DNA from: Pseudomonas sp. M47T1
GTDB lineage: Bacteria > Pseudomonadota > Gammaproteobacteria > Pseudomonadales > Pseudomonadaceae
Assembly: GCF_000263855.1 (NCBI RefSeq)
Contig: NZ_AJWX01000024.1
Location: 1-64,000, forward strand
Reading direction: 5' to 3'
DNA: 64,000 bases
In this document: one piece after another, positions 9,419-17,935 of the stretch
Numbering within the stretch: the first letter of the stretch is position 1
Layout: each line of letters begins with the position of its first letter
Made by a program: the position numbers and the translations under genes
The notes under the pieces: model-generated
Seen by the model: the letters and a program-made list of their open reading frames with translations, nothing else
Databases searched by the model: none
What the model was told of the DNA's origin: nothing

Positions 9419-9637
9419 TCAGGCGACAAACCCGTGATCCAAGCGCCTGATTAACTCGATAGCCATGTCCGTCTCCAGCCTGGTCGTGACCATAGCGGCA
9501 GGAGCTTTGCCGCCAAATGCTTTTACCGGACGTGACATCCAGTGCATGGCTGCGTCGATATCGCCGCTATACAAACGCTTCGCTGCGTCGAGCACTTCTA
9601 AATAACGGGCCTGTTGATCGGGGGGCAAAGTGCTCAT
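9419..9637 (-). CDS. MbcA/ParS/Xre-type (DUF2384) antitoxin-like small protein
   Basis: This 72-residue protein resembles the DUF2384 toxin-binding domain: W near the middle, then SRPVKAFGGKAPAAMVTT, then a helix ending LIRRLDHG, matching the family pattern in which a conserved G-x-x-P is followed by T and a C-terminal helix with terminal G. ATG 9637 has AAGGAG 7 bases upstream, so the longer frame to 9691 is unlikely. DUF2384 proteins usually neutralise a RES-domain toxin encoded next to them. No RES gene is seen on either side, so it is an orphan. It may be a stand-alone regulator or the remains of a toxin-antitoxin pair. Confidence 0.6.
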   Translation of the reverse strand: MSTLPPDQQARYLEVLDAAKRLYSGDIDAAMHWMSRPVKAFGGKAPAAMVTTRLETDMAIELIRRLDHGFVA

Positions 9638-9969
9638 GAGTACGCTCCTTCTGCGGTCTGATCCTAGACTACACCATCGCCATCCGCTCACTGTCTCCCC
9701 CTTATAGGCGAGCCTGGTGTCAGTTTCAGGCGTGCCTATTACTACGATCCCGGCATGTGGTTACGGTGGCCTGAGGCTGGCGTCTCAGGAAATGTGTAAA
9801 CCAGTTTTTTGACGTGTAAAGCGGGGTGATTTACACATCAAAAAGTTGGTTTACACACCGGGTCGAGGGCGGTTTCAAGCTAGATCTTCACTTCTCTCCC
9901 GGATTCCCTCCCCTTATCCCACTGCGTATCAGCACGCGTTGACTCAAGTCCACAACACCATGGTTTCCG
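9638..9969. other. Intergenic region with large symmetric repeat
   Basis: Apart from the inverted repeat at 9793-9857, listed separately, nothing is recognised here. The neighbouring genes are both on the minus strand: the DUF2384 protein starts at 9637 and the HEPN-like protein ends at 9970. The repeat therefore lies downstream of one gene and about 155 bases upstream of the other. Confidence 0.4.
9793..9857. repeat. 65-bp near-perfect inverted repeat with four GTGTAAA boxes
   Basis: Two 28-bp arms (9793-9820 and 9830-9857) are complementary at 25 of 28 positions around a 9-base centre (GCGGGGTGA). Each arm carries two GTGTAAA boxes exactly 20 bases apart (9794 and 9814 in the left arm; TTTACAC at 9830 and 9850 in the right arm). 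Between the boxes lies a T/A tract. The whole is a dyad of two direct-repeat pairs, with boxes two helical turns apart. Such symmetry suits a cooperative operator or a recombinase core site; a transcription terminator is less likely because each arm is itself repetitive. No integrase or transposase is nearby. Confidence 0.75.
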
Positions 9970-11112
9970 TCATTCGCATGCGCGCTGCAATCGCTCAGCA
10001 AACAGAGGCAGATAAAGCTCAGACTCGGCTATTTGCCACCAAACCTTGTTCTCATCCTGGTCGGTGAAGGCCAGCAGATCGTGCGCCAGAAAGACCTCAA
10101 AGCCCGCCCTCGCGACCTTATCTTCGGCGGTGAACTCGTAAAAACCGGCTTGGGCAAGTAGCTTTTTGACGATCAGCGGCAGCAACCAAGCGGAGAAAAT
10201 GAGGTGGTTATGGCGAGGCCAGATGCTTCCCTTCTCACCATTTGCGGGGCCATGAGCTGCGGCGTTACGAGCGGCACAGAAATCGTGAACCCAGGCGTCG
10301 AGCGGGCGACTTACGTGCTTGTCCCAGTGCTTGCACCACCACTGCTCGTCCAGATTTCCCTTATGCCAGATGGGCGGGTTCGGTAGCTCGTCGAAGTGTT
10401 CGTTGATGGCTCTGCGGAAGGCAGCTTTGTCATGCGGAACGTCAAGCAGCGTGTCTATGGCGACCCGCATCAGGATCAGTTCGGATCGTTCATCTATGGA
10501 TGACGCATCGGTATTGGCTCTGAGGAAGGAAACGACCGCTTCGTCGATGCGTTCCTTAAGTTCCCCAACAGGTAGCTTGAGTAGTGCTTCAAGCAGTGGG
10601 TTGTCGAGCGTAATCCGCGAGCTGTTGTCGACGTGGTACGGCCGAATGAACTTGAGCCCTCCCCTGCCCGCCAGCATGTTTTGTGTCCCACCGTCACGCC
10701 GACGCGTGGTCACACAGGAATGAGCCGGTGACGCGACATCAAACCGCTGCGCAACGACCTGGAGTGTGTCGGCGTTGCAATAGTCGGAAGTTGAGCACAA
10801 CGACCGACCTACCAGGGCAGAGAATGCGAAATACGAACACTGAACCAGTCGCTGCTGGATTTGGACGTCCGAGGCCTCAAGGCCCGGTGTGTCTTCGTCC
10901 CAAATGATGACCGCGGCTTGCTGGATCGTCTGTGAAGGCTGAGAGCCGACCCTTCGGTCGCCGTAGTTGCCTAGTACGCCGTCGAAAGCTTCCTGCGGTA
11001 TACCCAGGAGTTCACCCGGGAGTCGACCTCGTTCGTAAGGGATCAAGCGGAAATCTGCGATTCGGAGCTCTCCAGCAGCAGATACCCAAGGTAGAAAGAA
11101 CACCACCGCCAT
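9970..11112 (-). CDS. Unknown protein with C-terminal HEPN-like motif
   Basis: This 380-residue protein has no signal peptide and no function I recognise. Near the C-terminus it contains ARNAAAHGPA, giving R282-N-A-A-A-H287, which fits the R-x(4-6)-H catalytic motif of HEPN-domain RNases within a helical segment. HEPN proteins are frequent in defence and toxin-antitoxin systems, and this one lies beside a Gabija-like operon. The N-terminal half is mixed alpha/beta and resembles unnamed proteobacterial proteins that start with a short xVVFFLPW strand. ATG 11112 has AAGGGA 7 bases upstream. The motif is visible; RNase activity and defence role are inference. Confidence 0.65.
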   Translation of the reverse strand: MAVVFFLPWVSAAGELRIADFRLIPYERGRLPGELLGIPQEAFDGVLGNYGDRRVGSQPSQTIQQAAVIIWDEDTPGLEASDVQIQQRLVQCSYFAFSALVGRSLCSTSDYCNADTLQVVAQRFDVASPAHSCVTTRRRDGGTQNMLAGRGGLKFIRPYHVDNSSRITLDNPLLEALLKLPVGELKERIDEAVVSFLRANTDASSIDERSELILMRVAIDTLLDVPHDKAAFRRAINEHFDELPNPPIWHKGNLDEQWWCKHWDKHVSRPLDAWVHDFCAARNAAAHGPANGEKGSIWPRHNHLIFSAWLLPLIVKKLLAQAGFYEFTAEDKVARAGFEVFLAHDLLAFTDQDENKVWWQIAESELYLPLFAERLQRACE

Positions 11113-11373
11113 AGTAATTCCCTTCAGTTAGTCACAGGTTGAATGATCTTAGCCCGTCGATCAGTGCGCAACGCCGCTGGTGTCTGCCGAAACGGTGAGT
11201 ACCTCGGAATTTACGGATGTCAATGTTACGGGGTGCTCGGCACGTTGAGGGAAGCTCGTACATGAGCCGTCCGACTAACACTGGCACCGCACGACCTTTG
11301 GACATAGCGGTTTTAGCCGCTGACTTTTTTCAAGGCAGGTAAGATAGTCAGCTCCTCATCGCGGTGATTACCC

Positions 11374-11742
11374 ATGGACGATTTCGCCCGCCGTTTTGCT
11401 GAGCAGGGTTATGAACCCCACGCAGACGACTGCTCTCACCTTGTGAAAGCATTGAATGAACATCTCCACAGCCCAGGTGACTCTCATCGTCTTCGACGCC
11501 TCTATGACTCATTGATCGATGCTGCAGATGACGGCGCCGATGAAGGCCTCTTGCGGCATGCGACGGAGCTAGCGGACTTAGTGGCTTCGCGTATCGAGCC
11601 GGAGAACGGATGTCTCGTTCTCTACTCTTGTTCCAATGCATGGGCCGCGCCGTTAGAGCTCGCCTATTCAGAGCTCGTATACGGCGCGGCTTTCATCGCC
11701 CTACTTGCAGCCCTCATTACTCTCAGAGAGCTCAGCGCATGA
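11374..11742 (+). CDS. Small unknown protein, first of a coupled pair
   Basis: This 122-residue acidic, mostly helical protein is not recognised. The middle is rich in Asp/Glu (IDAADDGADEG) and the C-terminal 25 residues (VYGAAFIALLAALITLREL) form a hydrophobic stretch that may be a single membrane anchor. The stop overlaps the start of a 41-codon gene (ATGA), which supports both as real. The ribosome site before ATG 11374 is weak. It may be part of the defence island or an unrelated small cassette. Confidence 0.5.
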   Translation: MDDFARRFAEQGYEPHADDCSHLVKALNEHLHSPGDSHRLRRLYDSLIDAADDGADEGLLRHATELADLVASRIEPENGCLVLYSCSNAWAAPLELAYSELVYGAAFIALLAALITLRELSA

Positions 11743-11864
11743 CCGATTCGAAGAAGCCCCAGAACAACCAGAATCACACACCGCCTCCGCCCCCCACGAC
11801 TGAATATCTGCGAAGATCCGAAGAGCAGGTGGTCAACCGCACCACACCGCCAGGGAAGCGTTGA
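11739..11864 (+). CDS. 41-residue proline-rich peptide overlapping the upstream gene
   Basis: The ATG at 11739 overlaps the previous stop by four bases. The product is hydrophilic: MTDSKKPQNNQNH, a run of five prolines at residues 15-19, then TTEYLRRSEEQVVNR and a basic end (PPGKR). No family is recognised. The overlap and the lack of any other gene in the stretch are the only support; it may simply be a leader or linker peptide. Confidence 0.4.
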   Translation: MTDSKKPQNNQNHTPPPPPTTEYLRRSEEQVVNRTTPPGKR

Positions 11865-12238
11865 TAATTTGTGCCGGCCTCGAAAAAGGTCGGCAATCCC
11901 AGATTTCCAGTGATACCCCTTCCGTAAAAAGGCCTCTGAAACGCTACCCAGTACCCCCGAGCCCGCAATGAACCTGACCCACGTCACTCTCGTCCTGCTT
12001 TTGGCCGCAAAGATCCACGGCACTGATGCAGGCGTCAGGGCAGCCGCGAAGAATGTGGTCAAAAAGCTTCCTCGCAGCCATCGCGAAACCTAGCGAGCGC
12101 CGATTCGAGCATGGCACGGGCCACGCCCAGCTATCACTTCGCCGATCACTGCACATCCTTGCCGCCCGCTGTAGAAGGCCGCGCGGGGGAAGTCGTTGTT
12201 CAACACTAGCGGTGCGCTTAGTCCTGAATAACAGCGCT
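11865..12238. other. Intergenic region with hairpin
   Basis: A stem-loop at 11872-11895 follows the small gene pair: TGCCGGCCT, loop CGAAAA, AGGTCGGCA, 9 pairs with one G:U. It could stop transcription from the left, though no T tract follows. The rest, up to the end of the minus-strand hydrolase gene, holds nothing recognisable. Confidence 0.45.
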
Positions 12239-13381
12239 CTAGTCGCGTACGCTGTCCTGTTCAGAGACGTTGCGATCTATCCAGGCGAGGATCAAATCGG
12301 CAATCTCAAGGTTATTTCTATCCTGCATCAGCATATGGCTATTGCCGCGAATACCCAGGCTCGGAGGATGAAGCATGTCGGCTACTCCACCGGCTCGCCG
12401 CAAACGATCAATAAGCCTCAAGCATTCGTCGAAGCGATCCTGCCAGCCGGGGCCCGAAATATAGGTGGGTGCCTCCAAGTGATCCCCATAGACGACGAGC
12501 AAGGGGATGCTGGCCAGTGTGTCTATCTGGGAGCTCGTCCAGCGATCAGCCGAGCAACTGCCTGGCTCTACCAAGATCATTGCTTTTACCGACGAGGGGT
12601 CCAGGAGTGCCGCTTCCAACGGGTAGGCGCCAGATTGCGAATGGCCGAGCAGAATGGCCCCACTCAAGGTTGACGCAAGTGTCGACAGCGCAGAAAAATT
12701 GGGATTGGGCGACGGCAATCCCGCGCTAAGGTCGGGAATACCTTGCTTGGAAAAACTTTGAACCGCCTCTACCGGATACTGGGAATCGGGGTATGGCGTC
12801 CCCTCCTCGGGGCCAAATCTGAAGTTAACCCATGCAGCAAACCGATCGCCCATGCGTGTAACCCTCGGCTGCTGATCCGACGTTTCCTCCCCAGCACCTA
12901 CAGCATTGAAAATCGCTTGATTGAAGCCTGAACGTCCGCGCCCCACCTGATCAACCACATAGACAGGGAATGACCGACGGACGAAGTATTCGTACCAGCC
13001 CATACGGCCGTCTGGTGTGGTGTCAAAACTGTTCCCGCTGAGCCCCGCACCATGAACCATCACGATAGATGAATGGGCCTTAACAGGCGGGATCATATAC
13101 TCGACGTACATCTGGTCAACAGTGACTCGATCCGCTGGACGCTGGCTCCCCAGTTCTACAAAGGTTTGTTCTACCGGGCGCCCCCCGACAAAAAAGCTGC
13201 CTCGCGCTTCAAGCACCAGGGGCCCCTGATTAGGTGTCGTATTGTTAATTTGGTCAGCCATAACGTCGTCAATTTCCGCAGTGACAATAAGTATCGAGCT
13301 CATGAGCATGAGTCCACGAGCCGCCCGTTTAATTTGTCGAGCCCAGGAACTCGGTGAGAGGGGCCAGGCGCATTTGAACAT
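12239..13381 (-). CDS. Exported alpha/beta-fold hydrolase
   Basis: The product is a serine hydrolase of the alpha/beta fold, probably an esterase, of unknown substrate. With ATG 13381 (380 residues) the oxyanion-hole HGAG is at about 110-113, the nucleophile elbow GHSQSG in the second half, a candidate acid Asp in VYGDHLEAP, and the catalytic His in GNSHMLMQ near the end. The first 42 residues have a basic stretch (RQIKRAARG) followed by a hydrophobic core (LMLMSSILIVTA), consistent with export. A longer reading frame runs back to 13549 but overlaps the preceding gene and starts with Arg/Trp-rich noise. The gene follows the isochorismatase-like gene by 37 bases, and both are probably in one operon. 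Confidence 0.7.
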   Translation of the reverse strand: MFKCAWPLSPSSWARQIKRAARGLMLMSSILIVTAEIDDVMADQINNTTPNQGPLVLEARGSFFVGGRPVEQTFVELGSQRPADRVTVDQMYVEYMIPPVKAHSSIVMVHGAGLSGNSFDTTPDGRMGWYEYFVRRSFPVYVVDQVGRGRSGFNQAIFNAVGAGEETSDQQPRVTRMGDRFAAWVNFRFGPEEGTPYPDSQYPVEAVQSFSKQGIPDLSAGLPSPNPNFSALSTLASTLSGAILLGHSQSGAYPLEAALLDPSSVKAMILVEPGSCSADRWTSSQIDTLASIPLLVVYGDHLEAPTYISGPGWQDRFDECLRLIDRLRRAGGVADMLHPPSLGIRGNSHMLMQDRNNLEIADLILAWIDRNVSEQDSVRD

Positions 13382-13418
13382 CCGAGACCAGCACCGACGT
13401 GAAGAACTGCCTGCGTGA

Positions 13419-14174
13419 TCACTGTGGTGGCCTAAGCTCATCAAATGTCGCAAGGACATTGCTACTAGGCGGTCGAGAGAAATCGGGCGCAAGCTGAGCC
13501 GCCAGCGCCAGGACAGAGGTCGGGATCGCACCCGCCATCTCCATTTCATGAAGCGCCGCTGATTCGGTGCGCGCAGACTGGCTACCTATGGCATCAACAA
13601 CCACGTAGACGGTGTATCCAGATTTCAGCGCACCGAGCACCGACTGTAGTACCGCTACCTCTGTGGCATAGCCAGAAACCACAAGCGTCTTTCTCTTATG
13701 CTTAGCCAAAGCGTCGACTAGGTTAGAATCCAGGAAAGTGCCAGCCATGACGCGTTGATAAGTGTTAGCCTGGTTCGTATAAGGGGCTAATTCAGGAATT
13801 TGCGGGGCAGGCTTACCGCCGATAGGTACGATGGAATACGTGACAGGGACATCGACCAGCTTCGCGATTTTCGCCAACGCTGCTGCATTCGCACTGAGAG
13901 ACGACGGGGTGACCGATTTACTCCCCTGCGTTAGTTTCGACTGAAGATCAACAAACAACACCTGAACGTCTTTAGCATCGATATCGAACCGTTGAGCGCC
14001 CAATGCGTTCGGACTACGGTTGCGTAACTCAGGGGAGACTGTTGATTCAGCCTGCGCCAAGGCAGGAAACATGCTGCTCTCCAGCCCCGCCATGATTCCC
14101 AAGGTGAGCACTAAGCATCCAAGTTCGCGTCTGCGGCCTACCGGCGAGGCCAGGCGAGCGGTTAGTTTTTTCAT
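13419..14174 (-). CDS. Exported isochorismatase-fold protein lacking catalytic Lys and Cys
   Basis: The fold is that of the isochorismatase/cysteine hydrolase family: FVDLQ with D76 on the first strand, then VVSGYATEVAVL, the signature region. Active members need an Asp-Lys-Cys triad; here Asp is kept, the Lys position in YQRVMAGTF is Arg141, and the nucleophile in TEVCV-type motifs is Ala174. The N-terminus contains GRRREL then a hydrophobic stretch and ends FPALAQA, an export signal, possibly Tat. It is therefore a periplasmic protein that is probably not a thiol hydrolase. It sits between a PQQ dehydrogenase (ends 47 bases upstream of its start) and an exported hydrolase on the same strand. 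Confidence 0.75.
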   Translation of the reverse strand: MKKLTARLASPVGRRRELGCLVLTLGIMAGLESSMFPALAQAESTVSPELRNRSPNALGAQRFDIDAKDVQVLFVDLQSKLTQGSKSVTPSSLSANAAALAKIAKLVDVPVTYSIVPIGGKPAPQIPELAPYTNQANTYQRVMAGTFLDSNLVDALAKHKRKTLVVSGYATEVAVLQSVLGALKSGYTVYVVVDAIGSQSARTESAALHEMEMAGAIPTSVLALAAQLAPDFSRPPSSNVLATFDELRPPQ

Positions 14175-14222
14175 GTCCGTGTGCTCTTTGTGCAGTTGAA
14201 AAGGTGAGCCCTTGCAGAGGCC

Positions 14223-16619
14223 TTATTCAGGCAGCGCGTACGCCACGATCTTCGTGCTCTGCCGGGTCTTCATGGAAAGCTTGCCGCCTGCGGAGATAAC
14301 GACGTACTGCCTACCGTCGGACGTCTGATAGGTCATAGGAGTGGCTTGTCCACCCCCAGGGAGGCGTGACTCCCATCGCTGCTCACCGGTACGGGTGTCG
14401 AACGCGCGAAGCATTCCGTCTGCAGCCGCGCCAATGAATACCAAGCCGCTTCGCGTCGTGACTGAACCGCCAATGTTGGGAACGCCCATGGTTAACGGCA
14501 GGTGGGAACGTATGCCCAGAGGCCCGCTATCGCGCCCGGTGCCTAGCGGTTGACTCCAAATGGCCTTGCCACTGGAAAGATCTACTGCCGTGAGCGTGCC
14601 CCATGGCGGCGAGTTGCAGGGGATGCCCAAGGGAGAAAGAAATGGCCCCACGATGGCCGCAAAGGGCGTGTTCTTCATTGGGTTCATGCCTTTGCCCTGA
14701 CTCTTGCCGTCGAACAGTTCGATGCCTTGCTTGTCTCCTTCGGCCCGCGTGAACATCTTGATTCGATTAGGCGTTCTTACCCAGTTCACCATCATGATTC
14801 CACGGTCTGCATCGACCGAAACTCCTCCCCAATTCACACCACCGCCGTATCCGGGGTCAATGATCGTCGGCCGATCCAGAGAGATAGGCGTCAACGTCCC
14901 CTCGTAGTGCGACTCTTTGAAAAGAATGCGGCAGACCATCTGATCGACAGGGGTCACTCCCCACATGTCTGATTCGCGAAGCGTCGCACCCCGAAACGAT
15001 GGCATCCCCGTAGAGAACGGCTGCGTGGGCGATAACCGCTCGCCGGGCATAGAATCGCCCTGCGGCGTTGCCTTTTCGGTGACAGTTTTGATGGGCTCAC
15101 CGGTTTCACGATCCAGTACGAAAATCTCGCCACGTTTGGTCGGCTGAATCAGCGCAGGTCGCGGGCCATTGGCGGTGGGAACGTCAACCAAGGTCGGTTG
15201 TGATGCCACATCGTAATCCCAGATGTCGTGGTGAGTGGTCTGGAACCGCCAGCGCAGCCGGCCAGTGTCCGCATCCAAGGCGAGCACCGAACTGGATATC
15301 TCGTCATCGAAGGATCGACGCTGGGCGCCGTAGTAATCGGGCGTGGCATTGCCCGTGGGTAGGTACACAAGCCCTAGCTTCTCGTCAGCGCTGATAGGCG
15401 CCCAGCTATTGGGTGTCGAGTGGGTATAAGTCTCATCACCAGCGGGTTCGTCGGGATTATCCGGGCGACCCGCGTCGTATGCCCAAGCCAAGGCGCCGGT
15501 CACGACGTCAAAGGCCCTGATGACACCAGAAGGTTCGCCCCAGTACTGCCCATCCATCACCGCGCCGCCGAATACGGCTTTACCACGGATAATCTGAGGC
15601 GCAGAGCTGACGTAGTTGTAGCCAAAAGGCACTTTACCCATGCCTTTATGCAGGTCTACGCGTCCATCCACACCAAAGTTGGGGCATGCCTTCCCTGTAG
15701 CAGCGTCGAGCGCGAAAAGCTCCGGTTTCTGGCTGGTTGCCAAGATCCGCTCAGAGCAAATGCCAGCATCACCTGGGGTGCCGACCGGCACCTTGTAGTA
15801 GGAAACGCCTCGGCAGGGCTTGCCACTCGGCGGCGTGTCTCCGCTCATATCGAAACGCCAACGCTCATGACCAGTTTTCGCGTCAAGCGCAACGACGACG
15901 TTGTAGCCACTACACGCATAAAGGCTATCCCCGACCTTGATGGGCGTTACTTCCATCCCGGCACTGCTGATTTCAGGCGCCGGGCCTAGGTCAGCCTCCC
16001 AGGCGACTTTGAGGTTTGCGACGTTCGCCGGCGTAATTTGCGACAGAGGACTGAAACGCGACCCACCTTGGTCGTTGCCGTAGTAATGCCAATCTCCACC
16101 TGCATCGTGTGTCAAAGGCTGCGTTAGGGTGTCTGGGGCTTTGGCTTGACCCCGTTCCCACAGCGGATCTATCGGGGCACTGGGCGCGATGGCATGAAAC
16201 CCGAATCCTGCTGCAACGGCGATAACAGAACCAGCAACTAAGGCCTGTGCACCTTTAAAAGGACGCCCGCTCCAAGCAGTCACTACGAACGGCAGCCCCA
16301 ATACCGCAGGAGCGACGAGCCGTGCGATCAGCCCCCACGCACCCGCCCCAACCTCAGCAATGGCCCAAGCCAATGTACCGACGAGCATTGCCCCATAGAG
16401 CCAGGCGCCCAGCACCTGGCCACGCCATGTGAAGAATGCAGCCGCGACACTGACTGCTCCTGCAATCAGGTAATAGAGCGAGCCGCCGTTGATTACAAGC
16501 AGCACGCCACCGACAAACAGCGCCAATCCATAGATGCCGATGAAAACAGCATGCAATCGCTGAAGCCCGAACATCCAGGAAGATCGGGGGTAATGGCCGA
16601 GCGTCTGCCTTTGATTCAT
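14223..16619 (-). CDS. Membrane-bound PQQ-dependent dehydrogenase (glucose/quinate/shikimate family)
   Basis: This 798-residue protein has the size and layout of membrane glucose dehydrogenase: about five hydrophobic segments in the first 150 residues, then an eight-bladed beta-propeller in the periplasm. Blade signatures are seen as LDAKTGHERWRF, VVTGALAWAYDAG, LDADTGRLRWRFQTTHHD and the PQQ-region PTKRGEIFVLDR. It ends GGQATPMTY...YVVISAGG, typical of the family. Such enzymes oxidise sugars or cyclic polyols and pass electrons to ubiquinone. The substrate cannot be told from sequence reading. A paralogue of 793 residues is at 28168-30549. It probably forms an operon with the two exported proteins downstream. 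Confidence 0.9.
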   Translation of the reverse strand: MNQRQTLGHYPRSSWMFGLQRLHAVFIGIYGLALFVGGVLLVINGGSLYYLIAGAVSVAAAFFTWRGQVLGAWLYGAMLVGTLAWAIAEVGAGAWGLIARLVAPAVLGLPFVVTAWSGRPFKGAQALVAGSVIAVAAGFGFHAIAPSAPIDPLWERGQAKAPDTLTQPLTHDAGGDWHYYGNDQGGSRFSPLSQITPANVANLKVAWEADLGPAPEISSAGMEVTPIKVGDSLYACSGYNVVVALDAKTGHERWRFDMSGDTPPSGKPCRGVSYYKVPVGTPGDAGICSERILATSQKPELFALDAATGKACPNFGVDGRVDLHKGMGKVPFGYNYVSSAPQIIRGKAVFGGAVMDGQYWGEPSGVIRAFDVVTGALAWAYDAGRPDNPDEPAGDETYTHSTPNSWAPISADEKLGLVYLPTGNATPDYYGAQRRSFDDEISSSVLALDADTGRLRWRFQTTHHDIWDYDVASQPTLVDVPTANGPRPALIQPTKRGEIFVLDRETGEPIKTVTEKATPQGDSMPGERLSPTQPFSTGMPSFRGATLRESDMWGVTPVDQMVCRILFKESHYEGTLTPISLDRPTIIDPGYGGGVNWGGVSVDADRGIMMVNWVRTPNRIKMFTRAEGDKQGIELFDGKSQGKGMNPMKNTPFAAIVGPFLSPLGIPCNSPPWGTLTAVDLSSGKAIWSQPLGTGRDSGPLGIRSHLPLTMGVPNIGGSVTTRSGLVFIGAAADGMLRAFDTRTGEQRWESRLPGGGQATPMTYQTSDGRQYVVISAGGKLSMKTRQSTKIVAYALPE

Positions 16620-16717
16620 AAGAAGATCTGTTCTCTAAGGTGATAGGTAGTCAACTTCTCTGCCGCAGATACCGTCGGGACTCATCGATCATTTAGAAGT
16701 CATCCCGGCTCAAGTGG

Positions 16718-17923
16718 CTAAGCACGGCGGTTTTCCGCCCAGCCCAGGACGCATGTCCCGACTGCGGCGATGGTAAGAATCGCGCTACTGCTCCAGAACG
16801 TAGCGATGGCGCCGTCCGCGTCGAAGACTACGCCGCCAAAGGTCGCGCCCAGGGTGATTGCAAGTTGCCCCGTGGCCACCATGAGCCCGCCACCGGCTTC
16901 AGCATCGTCGGGAACGCTATGGGCGAGCCATGTCCACCACGCGACAGGAGCCGCCGTAAAAACACCGCCCCAAATGGCGAGCAATACTGCGACCGCTGCC
17001 GGCGATCCACCGAAGATCGCAAGTGCCGCAGTGACGACCGTAAGGGTCGCGGGTAAGAGAAATAGAGTCAGATAGAGCCCTTTTTCGATAACCCTTCCAA
17101 TCAGAAACGTGCTGATGAACCCCGATATCCCTACGACCAGGAGCATCATCGAAAGCCCGCGTACACTGACGTGGGTTATATGCTCCAAGAAGGGACGCAG
17201 GTAGGTGAAAGCTGAAAACTCGCCAACGAAAAGCAAGCACCACATGACTAAACCGAAAACAAACGACGACTTGCGCAGAAGGGAGAAGGGGCCCCTATCG
17301 GCATTCATCCCCTCGGCCGGGAGCTTTGGTAGCGTGAAGGACAGCCAGAAGAACGCGACCGCCACAACGGGCACGATACAAAAGAACGCGCCGCGCCACC
17401 CAATGACCCCGCCCATGAAGCTGCCCAGAGGCGCAGCCAACACGGCGGCCATGGCTGTACCACCGTTAACTACAGCCAGCGCTTTGGGAACTGCACCTTT
17501 AGGAACCAGCCGCATTGCAATGGCAGCCGACATTGACCAGAAGCCGCCTACCGCGATTCCGAGAAGCGCCCGGCCCAGCATGAACACGAAGTAATCAGGC
17601 GCGAAGGCCACCAATGCACCGGAGGCGATCAAAAGCAGGATAAGCGCCATCATGACCTTGCGCCGATCGCGTTTTCCAAGCAAAACCGAGATCAGCAAAC
17701 TGGTGACGACCGCAAAAACTCCTGAGATTGAAATGGCCTGCCCTGCTTGTCCTTCGGACAACTTTAGAGTGTCAGCGATAGGGCTCAGCAAGCTGACAGG
17801 CATGAACTCGGATGCGACCAGCACAAAGCTGCACACGGCCATCGCGTAGACGGCACTCCACCTCGCTGGGTGCTCGACCGTGTCGTTGGCGGATCCTGCT
17901 CTCGACGCATTGACGCTTGTCAT
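16718..17923 (-). CDS. MFS transporter, NepI-like (DHA1 family)
   Basis: This 401-residue protein has twelve predicted membrane segments and strongly resembles the purine ribonucleoside efflux pump NepI: RWSAVYAMAV, EFMPVSLLSPIA, GFWSMSAAIAMRLVP, KALAVVNGG and WWTWLAHS all have NepI counterparts. It probably exports a small polar or drug-like compound; nucleosides are only one possibility. It begins 12 bases after the aldo-keto reductase stop, with CAGGA before ATG 17923, so the two form an operon. Confidence 0.85.
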   Translation of the reverse strand: MTSVNASRAGSANDTVEHPARWSAVYAMAVCSFVLVASEFMPVSLLSPIADTLKLSEGQAGQAISISGVFAVVTSLLISVLLGKRDRRKVMMALILLLIASGALVAFAPDYFVFMLGRALLGIAVGGFWSMSAAIAMRLVPKGAVPKALAVVNGGTAMAAVLAAPLGSFMGGVIGWRGAFFCIVPVVAVAFFWLSFTLPKLPAEGMNADRGPFSLLRKSSFVFGLVMWCLLFVGEFSAFTYLRPFLEHITHVSVRGLSMMLLVVGISGFISTFLIGRVIEKGLYLTLFLLPATLTVVTAALAIFGGSPAAVAVLLAIWGGVFTAAPVAWWTWLAHSVPDDAEAGGGLMVATGQLAITLGATFGGVVFDADGAIATFWSSSAILTIAAVGTCVLGWAENRRA

Positions 17924-17935
17924 GAAAGGATCCTG

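Noticed and set aside
11285-11335. Terminator at AGCGG-TTTTAG-CCGCT before TTTTTT
   Set aside because: Only five base pairs and no gene ending upstream on that strand; too weak to list.
13382-13549. 56-residue N-terminal extension of the exported hydrolase
   Set aside because: It overlaps the isochorismatase-like gene and is Arg/Trp-rich noise; the signal peptide begins after ATG 13381.
15420-15989. 189-codon plus-strand frame inside the PQQ dehydrogenase
   Set aside because: It is a shadow of the minus-strand gene with no ribosome site or recognisable domain.
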